A stretch of 5,720 nt of DNA from Betaproteobacteria bacterium UBA6904 (GTDB lineage: Bacteria; Pseudomonadota; Gammaproteobacteria; Burkholderiales; SG8-39): assembly GCA_002451175.1 (NCBI GenBank), contig DKBI01000261.1, positions 1 through 5,720 on the forward strand. The letters run 5' to 3'. This document shows positions 1 to 5,493 of the stretch, piece by piece. Position numbers and translations under genes: made by a program. Each line of letters starts with the position of its first letter. Position 1 is the stretch's first letter. The notes under the pieces were generated by a model that was given only the letters and a program-made list of their open reading frames with translations, was not told the origin of the DNA and searched no databases.

Positions 1-830
1 CGCTGCGGCACCTGTTCCTCGCCGGCGAGCCGCTGGATGAGCCGACGCACGTCTGGATCGCCGAAGCGCTGAAGAAGCCCGTCATCGACCATTACTGGCA
101 GACGGAGACCGGCTGGCCGATTCTCTCTGCCGTCCCGGGCGTCGAGCCGACGAAGATCAAGTACGGCAGTCCCTCGTTCCCGGTGTACGGCTACGACCTG
201 CAGCTGTTGCGCGAGTCCGACGCGTCGGAGGCGGGGGCGAACGAAAAAGCCGTGGTGGCGATCGTGCCGCCGCTGCCGCCCGGCGTGATGACCACCGTCT
301 GGGGCGATGACGAGCGCTTCGTGAAGACGTATTTCTCGACCTTCGCGAAGAAGCTCGTCTACGCGACCTTCGACTGGGGCATCCGCGACGACGACGGCTA
401 TTACTTCATTCTCGGGCGCACGGATGACGTCATCAACGTCGCGGGCCACCGCCTCGGCACGCGCGAGATCGAGGAAGCCGTGAGCATGCACGCCAACATC
501 GCCGAATGCGCGGTGGTGGGCGTGGTCGACGCGCTGAAAGGGCAGATGCCGCTCGCCTTCGCCGTGGCCAAGGACACGTCCCGGCTCGGCCAGCCCGAGG
601 GGCGCCGCCAGCTGGAAAAGGAAGTGATGGAGACGGTGGACCGGCAGCTGGGGGCGATCGCGCGGCCGAAGGCGGTGCACTTCGTCACGCTGCTGCCGAA
701 GACGCGATCGGGCAAGACGCTGCGGCGCGCCATCCAGGCGCTCGCGGAGGGCCGCGACCCGGGGGACCTGACGACGATCGAGGATCCGGGCGCGCTGGAA
801 CAGTTGAAGAACGCCTTGGGGGCGAAATGA
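1..830 (+). CDS. prpE: Propionyl-CoA synthetase (PrpE-type acyl-CoA ligase), C-terminal part
   Basis: Cytoplasmic AMP-forming ligase that converts propionate, ATP and CoA to propionyl-CoA, usually feeding the 2-methylcitrate cycle. The gene is open from the left edge (first full codon at position 3), so about 355 N-terminal residues and the start are outside the window; 275 residues remain. Visible motifs in fragment numbering: LAGEPLDEPT at 6-15, YWQTETGWPI at 31-40 (adenylation core, in the form typical of PrpE), GRTDDVINVAGHRLG from 138 (hinge and C-terminal domain), and PKTRSGKTLRR with the catalytic Lys at 238. If that Lys equals Lys592 of Salmonella PrpE, the full protein would be about 629 aa, matching the family length. 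The stop TGA (828-830) overlaps the ATG of the next gene. A general acetyl-CoA or short-chain synthetase is the main alternative; PrpE is favoured by the core motif wording. Confidence 0.92.
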   Translation, partial: LRHLFLAGEPLDEPTHVWIAEALKKPVIDHYWQTETGWPILSAVPGVEPTKIKYGSPSFPVYGYDLQLLRESDASEAGANEKAVVAIVPPLPPGVMTTVWGDDERFVKTYFSTFAKKLVYATFDWGIRDDDGYYFILGRTDDVINVAGHRLGTREIEEAVSMHANIAECAVVGVVDALKGQMPLAFAVAKDTSRLGQPEGRRQLEKEVMETVDRQLGAIARPKAVHFVTLLPKTRSGKTLRRAIQALAEGRDPGDLTTIEDPGALEQLKNALGAK

Positions 831-1228
831 AGACCAGACCGGAATTGACCCTGGCCGATTGCGAGCGCATTGCCGCGGCAGCGCTGGCGGAGGCCCGACG
901 CAACCAGTGGAACGTGGCGATCGCGATCCTGGACGACGGCGGGCACCTGCTGCACTTCGTGCGAATGGACGGCGCGACGCCGGCGAACGCCGCGATCGCC
1001 GTGGAAAAGGCGAGCACGGCCGCGTTGTCGCGCCGCACCAGCGGCAGCTGGGAGGAGCGCATCAAGGCCGGGCGCACCGCGATGCTGAAGATGCCGGGGA
1101 TCCTGCCGGTGCAGGGGGGGGTGCCGATCCTGATCGAGGGCGCCTGCATCGGCGGCGTCGGGGTGTCGGGCGTCCAGTCGCACGAGGACGAGCAGATCGC
1201 CAGCGCGGGGATCACGGCAATCTCCTGA
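827..1228 (+). CDS. GlcG/HbpS-family protein (PduO C-terminal-like, heme-binding family), cytoplasmic
   Basis: A 133-aa single-domain protein of the GlcG/HbpS/PduO-C family (Pfam Haem_degrading, formerly DUF336). Members form small oligomers; some bind heme, and the domain also occurs at the C-terminus of PduO adenosyltransferases. Seen here: an N-terminal helix LADCERIAAAALAEA (9-23), the family core NVAIAILDDGGHLLHFVRMDGA (29-50), and the glycine-rich segment GGVPILIEGACIGGVGVSG (97-115) followed by an acidic HEDE and AGI. There is no signal peptide, so it is probably cytosolic. The start at 827 was chosen because it forms an ATGA overlap with prpE, has a G-rich ribosome-site tract just upstream (818-822), and gives the usual family length; the longer open frame extending upstream lies inside prpE in another frame. 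Codons 96-99 contain a run of eight G (1114-1121). Its biochemical role beside prpE is unknown. Confidence 0.88.
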   Translation: MKTRPELTLADCERIAAAALAEARRNQWNVAIAILDDGGHLLHFVRMDGATPANAAIAVEKASTAALSRRTSGSWEERIKAGRTAMLKMPGILPVQGGVPILIEGACIGGVGVSGVQSHEDEQIASAGITAIS

Positions 1229-1233
1229 ACGGT

Positions 1234-1248
1234 GGCGAAGTCTTCGCC
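1234..1248 (+). other. Short inverted repeat after the first GlcG-like gene
   Basis: GGCGAA (1234-1239), loop GTC, TTCGCC (1243-1248). The 6-bp stem can be lengthened outward with G-T wobbles and one G-C pair. It starts 6 nt after the stop at 1226-1228. No T-run follows, so it is not a canonical intrinsic terminator; it could be an mRNA 3'-end stabiliser, an attenuating hairpin or a binding site. Confidence 0.4.
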
Positions 1249-1271
1249 GCTCGGGTAACGTGTGCGCCGTG

Positions 1272-1283
1272 GGGGACGTCCCC
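1272..1283. promoter_or_regulatory. Perfect 12-bp palindrome, possible operator
   Basis: GGGGACGTCCCC is its own reverse complement and sits 18 nt before the ATG at 1302, just upstream of the ribosome-binding site GAGGAAGAG. A weak -10-like TAACGT lies at 1256-1261, which would place a transcription start close to the palindrome. An operator for a dimeric regulator or a 5'-leader hairpin are both possible. The palindrome is directly seen; the function is inference. Confidence 0.35.
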
Positions 1284-1301
1284 GTCGAAGAGGAAGAGGG
1301 T

Positions 1302-1766
1302 ATGTTGAGGATCATTGCAGGTGCGTGTCTCGCGGCGGCGGCAGCCTGCGCAAATGCGCAGGCCTATGGACCGCCGATCACGCTGGAGCAGGCGCGAAAG
1401 GTCTTGGCCGCTGCGGAGGCAGAATCGCGTAAGAACAGTCTGAACATGGGGATCGCCATCCTCGATGCCGGAGGACATCTTGTGCTGTTCCAGCGCATGG
1501 ATGGAGCACAATTCGTCAGCGAGAACGTGGCGCGCGAAAAGGCCTGGTCCGCCGTCGCGTACAAACGGCAGACCAAGGCCTTCGAGGAGCGCCTCGCGAA
1601 GGGCGGTGCCGAATTGCGCATCCTGCAGCTGCACGGTGTGGTGGCGGCCGAAGGTGGCGAGCTGATCGTGGTCGATGGCAAGATTGTCGGAGCGATCGGA
1701 GTTTCGGGAAGTTCTGCGGAAAACGACGGCATCGTCGCGCGAGCGGGTGCCGCGTCGGTCAAGTAA
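1302..1766 (+). CDS. Exported GlcG/HbpS-family heme-binding-type protein
   Basis: A 154-aa protein of the same family as its upstream neighbour but with a signal peptide: MLRIIAGACLAAAAACANAQA with a probable signal peptidase I site AQA|Y at 21/22, so the mature ~133-residue protein should be periplasmic or secreted. Family core: NMGIAILDAGGHLVLFQRMDGA (48-69), EKAWSAVAYKRQTKAFEERL (79-98), and GGELIVVDGKIVGAIGVSGSSAENDGIVARAGA (118-150). Exported relatives such as HbpS bind heme or act as redox and heme sensors; heme binding here is inferred from family only. The start at 1302 is preceded by a purine-rich site (GAGGAAGAGGG, about 1290-1300) and begins directly with the signal peptide; a longer in-frame start at 1260 would bury the signal sequence. 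The stop TAA is followed within 18 nt by an intrinsic terminator. The Cys at 9 and 16 lie in the signal region without a good lipobox. Confidence 0.88.
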   Translation: MLRIIAGACLAAAAACANAQAYGPPITLEQARKVLAAAEAESRKNSLNMGIAILDAGGHLVLFQRMDGAQFVSENVAREKAWSAVAYKRQTKAFEERLAKGGAELRILQLHGVVAAEGGELIVVDGKIVGAIGVSGSSAENDGIVARAGAASVK

Positions 1767-1783
1767 CGCCGTCCGACGGTGCG

Positions 1784-1810
1784 CGGCGCCTCCGGGCGCC
1801 GTTTTCGTTT
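1784..1810 (+). terminator. Rho-independent terminator
   Basis: Stem CGGCGCC (1784-1790), loop TCCG, stem GGCGCCG (1795-1801), then TTTTCGTTT (1802-1810). A 7-bp all-GC stem with a tetraloop and a T-rich tail right after the stop at 1764-1766 is a strong intrinsic terminator. It closes the prpE/GlcG-like transcription unit and insulates it from the pentapeptide gene 13 nt further on. Confidence 0.8.
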
Positions 1811-1815
1811 ATCCT
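1810..1815 (+). promoter_or_regulatory. Putative -10 element for leaderless pentapeptide-repeat mRNA
   Basis: TATCCT fits the TAnnnT -10 pattern and ends 7 nt before the ATG at 1823, so transcription would begin at or next to the A of the start codon. The intervening CTCCCCC contains no Shine-Dalgarno, which agrees with leaderless translation. No clear -35 is seen; that position falls inside the terminator stem. This is an inference from spacing. Confidence 0.35.
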
Positions 1816-1822
1816 CTCCCCC

Positions 1823-2491
1823 ATGACGCGAATCCTGACGGCTTCTGTGCTGGCTTGCTCGGCACTCGGTGCCCACGCGGCCTGCGGTGACACGCCGGGC
1901 GACGGCGTGGACTGGACGGGCTGCACCAAGGAGCGGCTCGTGCTCACCGGCGCGTCGCTGCAGAACGCGAAGTTCGACCGCGCCGTGCTGCCCGGGATGA
2001 ATTTCAGCTCGGCGAACCTGAGCGGGTCGAGTTTCCAGTCCGCCGAGTTCAACCGCACGTCGTTTCGCGGCGCAAACCTGGAAAAGACGCGCTTCGAGAA
2101 GGCGGTCGCGGTGCGCGCCAATTTTTCCGGAGCGCGCTTCGGCGCCGTGTCGCTGGAGAAGGTGGAATTCCTGCGCGCGAACCTCAGCGGCGCGCAGCTC
2201 GTCGGCGCGAACCTGACCAAAGGCGATTTCAAGCGCTCGAATTTTTCGCAGGCCGACCTGACGAATGCGCTGCTTCGTTATGCCAACATCTCGCGCGCCA
2301 ACTTCTCCGGCGCAAAGCTCGCGGGCGCCGATCTCGGCAACGCCTTCACGCTGAACACCAACTTCTCGGGCGTCGACCTGTCCGCGGCCAAGGGGCTGAC
2401 CCAGGAGCAGGTCGACGCAGCGTGCGGCGACGCGAAGACGCGCCTGCCCGCCAAGTTGAAGCGGCCCGGGTCCTGGCCCTGCACGGATTGA
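1823..2491 (+). CDS. Exported pentapeptide-repeat protein
   Basis: A 222-aa protein with a signal peptide (MTRILTASVLACSALGAHA, probable cleavage after AHA at 19) and then 30 consecutive pentapeptides from residue 40 to 189 (VLTGA, SLQNA, KFDRA ... NFSGV, DLSAA) with the usual central L/F and small residues at the fourth and fifth positions. Such repeats fold as a right-handed four-sided beta-helix, here about 7.5 turns. The mature protein has four cysteines outside the helix, at 21 and 34 in front and at 201 and 220 behind, suitable for capping disulfides in the periplasm. The C-terminal tail GLTQEQVDAACGD...RLP...WPC is a recurring ending in exported proteins of this type. The molecular function is not known; there is no sign that it is a gyrase-protecting Qnr/MfpA-type protein, which are cytoplasmic. 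It has no Shine-Dalgarno. The next gene begins 31 nt after its stop and may be cotranscribed. Confidence 0.88.
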   Translation: MTRILTASVLACSALGAHAACGDTPGDGVDWTGCTKERLVLTGASLQNAKFDRAVLPGMNFSSANLSGSSFQSAEFNRTSFRGANLEKTRFEKAVAVRANFSGARFGAVSLEKVEFLRANLSGAQLVGANLTKGDFKRSNFSQADLTNALLRYANISRANFSGAKLAGADLGNAFTLNTNFSGVDLSAAKGLTQEQVDAACGDAKTRLPAKLKRPGSWPCTD

Positions 2492-2522
2492 GCGGCCGGG
2501 CAGTCTTTCCTCCGGAAGGGCG

Positions 2523-4283
2523 ATGAGCGATCGCGACGCCAGCGACCGCCAGCGCCTGAGCGCGATCCTCGCGGCCGACGCCGCCGGCTTTTCGCGGCTC
2601 ATGGGCGAGGACGAGCGCGGCACGATCACCGCGCTGGAGGCCTGCCGGGCCATCTTCCGGGAGCGTGTCGTGATGCACGGCGGACGCGTCGTGGACACCG
2701 CGGGCGACAGCGTGCTCGCGGTCTTCGACAGCGTGCTCGACGCGGTGGCGTGCGCCATGGCGATCCAGGGCGCGCTGCGCGTGCACAACGATCCGCTGCC
2801 CGAGGCGCGGCGCCTGCTGTATCGCATCGGCGTCAATCTCGGCGACGTCATCGTGCGACCGGATGGCACGGTCTACGGCGACGGCGTGAACATCGCGGCG
2901 CGCATCCAGGCCCTCGCCGAACCGGGCAGCGTCGCGGTGGCCGGCAGCGTGCGGGACAGCGTGGGCAGCAAGCTCGGCCTGGCGTTTGCCGACCTCGGCG
3001 AGCAGCAGGTGAAGAACATCGCCCGCGCGGTGCGCGTCTTCCAGGTCCAGTCGCCCCCGGGAAGCGCCGCGAGCGAGGCTGCCGCGCCGCCCCGCGAGCG
3101 ATCCGACAAGCCCTCGATCGCCGTGCTGCCCTTCAACAACATGAGCGGCGATCCGGAGCAGGAGCATTTCGCGGACGGCATCACCGAGGACATCATCACC
3201 GAGCTGTCGCGGTTCCGCGAGCTGTTCGTGATTTCGCGGAACTCCTCGTTCAAGTACAAGGGGCAGCACGTCGAGGTGCGCAAGTTCGCCGAGGAACTGG
3301 GCGTGCAGTTCGTCGTCGAGGGCAGCGTGCGCAAGGCGGGCAAGCGCGTGCGCATCACGGTCCAGCTGATCGACGCGGGGAGCGACGCGCACCTCTGGGC
3401 GGAACGCTACGACCGCGATCTCGAGGACATTTTCGCGATTCAGGACGAGGTGACCACCTCGATCGTCGCGGTGCTGCCGGGTCGCGTGGAAGCCGCGACG
3501 CAGGACCGCGCGGCGCGCAAGACGACCGACAACATGGCGGCCTACGAGCTGGTCCTGACCGGCAAGCGGCTCCACCATCGCAGCCGGCAAGAGGACAACC
3601 TGGCCGCGCTGCAGGTGCTGGAGCGCGCCATCGCGCTCGACCCCGGCTACGCGCACGCCCACGCCTGGAAGGCGTGCGTGCTCGGCCAGGCCTGGGGCTA
3701 CGGCTGGAGCGCGGATCGTGCGGCCACCGAGGACGTCATCGTGGACGAGTTGCAGATCGCGCTGTCGCTGGACGAGAACGACAGCGACGTGCACCGGATC
3801 CTCGCCGCGGTCGCCGTCACGCGGCACGAATTCGACAAGGCCCTGCATCACCAGGAGCGCGCGCTGCGCCTCAACCCGAACGACGACCTGATCGTCGTGC
3901 AGCAGGGCGAGATCCTCACCTGGATCGGTCGCGCGGAGGAGGGCATCGAGTGGATCCTCAAGTCGATGCGGCTCAACCCCTACCATCCGCAGCGCTTCTG
4001 GAATCACCTCGGACGCGCGTACTTCGTGGCGCGTCGCTATCGCGAAGCGATCGGCGCGTTCCAGCATCTGGCGACGCCGGACGCAGGCGCGCAGGCCTTC
4101 CTCGCGGCCTGCCACGCCGCGCTCGGGGAGGCGCCGGCGGCGGCATCGCATGCGCGACGCATCCTGGACGAAATTCCGGGTTTTTCCGTCGAGCGCTATC
4201 TCGCCACCATGACGCATTACCAGCGGGCGGCGGATCGCGACCACCATCGCGACTGCCTGCTGCAGGCGGGACTGCAGGCCTAG
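2523..4283 (+). CDS. Class III nucleotide cyclase / TolB-like / TPR fusion protein
   Basis: A 586-aa cytoplasmic signalling protein with no signal or membrane segment. Residues ~10-170 are a class III adenylate/guanylate cyclase domain: LAADAAGFSRLMGEDE with metal-binding Asp19, TAGDSVLAVF with metal-binding Asp62, and VYGDGVNIAARIQ with transition-state Asn123 and Arg127. The two purine-selecting positions are unusual: Asp58 stands where many adenylate cyclases have Lys, and Thr116 takes the second position, as in class IIIb. Residues ~195-320 form the TolB-like domain common in this fusion (DKPSIAVLPFNNMSGDPEQEHFADGITEDI ... EGSVRKAGKRVRITVQLIDA ... FAIQDEV). About 340-586 is helical with TPR-like units (RAIALDPGYAHAHAW, RALRLNPND, LKSMRLNPYHP). 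GGAAGGG at 2514-2520 serves as ribosome site, unusually close to the ATG. Cyclic AMP synthesis is plausible but not certain given Asp58; TPRs suggest control by protein contacts. Confidence 0.88.
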   Translation: MSDRDASDRQRLSAILAADAAGFSRLMGEDERGTITALEACRAIFRERVVMHGGRVVDTAGDSVLAVFDSVLDAVACAMAIQGALRVHNDPLPEARRLLYRIGVNLGDVIVRPDGTVYGDGVNIAARIQALAEPGSVAVAGSVRDSVGSKLGLAFADLGEQQVKNIARAVRVFQVQSPPGSAASEAAAPPRERSDKPSIAVLPFNNMSGDPEQEHFADGITEDIITELSRFRELFVISRNSSFKYKGQHVEVRKFAEELGVQFVVEGSVRKAGKRVRITVQLIDAGSDAHLWAERYDRDLEDIFAIQDEVTTSIVAVLPGRVEAATQDRAARKTTDNMAAYELVLTGKRLHHRSRQEDNLAALQVLERAIALDPGYAHAHAWKACVLGQAWGYGWSADRAATEDVIVDELQIALSLDENDSDVHRILAAVAVTRHEFDKALHHQERALRLNPNDDLIVVQQGEILTWIGRAEEGIEWILKSMRLNPYHPQRFWNHLGRAYFVARRYREAIGAFQHLATPDAGAQAFLAACHAALGEAPAAASHARRILDEIPGFSVERYLATMTHYQRAADRDHHRDCLLQAGLQA

Positions 4284-4290
4284 TCCGGAT

Positions 4291-4308
4291 CGCGGCCGGC
4301 GAGCCGCG
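4291..4308. terminator. Possible bidirectional terminator hairpin between convergent genes
   Basis: CGCGGC (4291-4296), loop CGGCGA, GCCGCG (4303-4308) fills most of the 28-bp gap between the cyclase stop (4281-4283) and the CoA-transferase stop (4312-4314 on the minus strand). The 6-bp all-GC stem is placed where a shared terminator would be, but neither side has a T-run, so factor-independent termination is doubtful. Confidence 0.3.
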
Positions 4309-4311
4309 GCT

Positions 4312-5493
4312 TCAGGCGCGAAGCACCACGACGCCGTCCCGAACCAGCGCGGCGATCGCCGCGTCGTCGTAGCCCAGGCCGGCGAGCAGCGCGCGCGACC
4401 CGTCGCCGACCGCCGGCGGGGGGCTGCGCTGCGCGAGGCGCTCGCCATTCAATTCCAGTGGCAGTCCCGGCACCTTGAATGTGTACCCGCGCGGATCGTG
4501 GGTCTCGATCATGCCGGCGCCGGCGTTGAGATGCGGGTCGTCAAAGAGATCGCGCGGCCGCGCGATCGGGGCGTACGGGAGCCCGATGGCTTCCAGCTTC
4601 TGCTCGAGGTCCACCCGGCGGTAGGGCCGGAACAGGGCCGCGAGGCGCGGGATCAGCCACGCGCGCTCCGCGACGCGCTGGGTGTTGGTGCGCAGGCGCG
4701 GGTCGGCCGCGAGCTCGGGCTCGCCGAACGCGCGGCAGAACACGTCCCACTGCGTGTCGGTGACCACGCCGATGAACAGGCGGTCGTCCGCCGTCTCGAA
4801 GATGTCGTAGATGCCCCAGGCGGGCTTCTTCACCGCCATCGGCGGCGGTTCCTCGCCCGTGATGGCCAGCTGCGCCATGTGCTGCGCGACGAGGAACACG
4901 GTGTTCTCGAAGAGTGCGCTGCGCACCAGCGTCCCGCGTCCGGTCGTCTCGCGCTCGCGCAGCGCGGCGAGGATGCCGATCGCGCCGAACATGCCGCCCA
5001 TGATGTCGTTGACCGAGGACCCGACGCGCAGCGGGCGCTCGGGAAGACCGGTCATGTAGGCGAGGCCGCCCATCATCTGCACGACTTCGTCGAGCGCCGG
5101 GCGGTGCTCGTACGGCCCCGACAGGAAGCCCTTTAGCGTGCAGTAGACGAGGCGCGGATTGCGCGCCGACAGCGCGTCGTAGCCCAGCCCCAGCTTGTCG
5201 AGCGCGCCGGGGCGGAAGTTCTCCGTCAGCACGTCCGCGGTATCGATCAGCCGGTGGACGAGGGTCCGGCCGGCCTCGCGCTTCAGGTCGACCGCGAAGC
5301 TCTGCTTGTTGCGGTTGAAAATGGGGAAGAATCCGGCGCCCGCGCCCAACAGGCGCCGGGTGTTGTCGCCCTCGAGCGGCTCCACCTTGATGACCTCGGC
5401 GCCGAGGTCGGCGAGCACGAGCCCGCAGCTCGGGCCCATCACCATGTGCGCGAACTCGACGACGCGCACGCCCTCGAGCGGCAGGCGCCTCAT
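4312..5493 (-). CDS. Class III CoA transferase (CaiB/BaiF family)
   Basis: A 393-aa cytoplasmic enzyme that moves CoA between an acyl-CoA and a free carboxylic acid; the length is normal for the family. N-terminal signature [43 protein letters not shown] (6-48), then [13 protein letters not shown] (59-71) and [23 protein letters not shown] (86-108), all typical of CaiB/BaiF. The likely catalytic Asp, which carries the acyl-anhydride intermediate in this family, is Asp135 in [14 protein letters not shown]. The second lobe has [18 protein letters not shown] (226-243) and the C-terminal family stretch ending [18 protein letters not shown]. The ATG at 5493 overlaps the stop of the upstream lyase gene by ATGA; the only SD-like GAGGGA is about 15 nt upstream, so translational coupling is likely. 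The neighbour suggests a branched hydroxy acid or dicarboxylate substrate (for example citramalate, itaconate or a 3-hydroxy-3-methylglutarate-like acid), but the sequence does not identify it. Confidence 0.9.
   Translation of the reverse strand: MRRLPLEGVRVVEFAHMVMGPSCGLVLADLGAEVIKVEPLEGDNTRRLLGAGAGFFPIFNRNKQSFAVDLKREAGRTLVHRLIDTADVLTENFRPGALDKLGLGYDALSARNPRLVYCTLKGFLSGPYEHRPALDEVVQMMGGLAYMTGLPERPLRVGSSVNDIMGGMFGAIGILAALRERETTGRGTLVRSALFENTVFLVAQHMAQLAITGEEPPPMAVKKPAWGIYDIFETADDRLFIGVVTDTQWDVFCRAFGEPELAADPRLRTNTQRVAERAWLIPRLAALFRPYRRVDLEQKLEAIGLPYAPIARPRDLFDDPHLNAGAGMIETHDPRGYTFKVPGLPLELNGERLAQRSPPPAVGDGSRALLAGLGYDDAAIAALVRDGVVVLRA

Noticed and set aside
183..830. A GTG start for prpE at 183
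   Set aside because: The same frame is open to the left edge and encodes the conserved LAGEPLDEPT and YWQTETGW motifs before this codon, so the gene begins outside the window.
2110..2320. Near-repeats such as CGCGCCAA-TTTCCGG within the pentapeptide gene
   Set aside because: They follow from the repeated ANFSGA-type peptides and differ at synonymous sites, so they are protein-level repeats, not a DNA repeat element.
2508..2520. Small TTCC/GGAA inverted repeat covering the cyclase ribosome-binding site
   Set aside because: Only a 4-bp stem with a 3-nt loop; too weak to argue for a regulatory switch.
1364..2869. A 501-codon minus-strand frame across three plus-strand genes
   Set aside because: Crosses gene boundaries, the terminator and the start regions of recognised genes, and its translation shows no family signature.
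2750..4372. A 540-codon plus-strand open frame within the cyclase gene
   Set aside because: Arg/Gly/Ala-rich translation with no recognisable motif, frame-shifted relative to the cyclase domains; a composition shadow.
2346..4448. A 700-codon open frame on the minus strand opposite the cyclase gene
   Set aside because: It is opposite a clearly recognised protein, reads as Arg/Ala/His/Val-rich low-information sequence, and spans the convergent gene junction. Long antisense frames are expected in GC-rich DNA.
4498..5136. Plus-strand open frames opposite the CoA transferase
   Set aside because: They are antisense to a full-length, well-conserved CoA transferase and have no recognisable domain or ribosome site.
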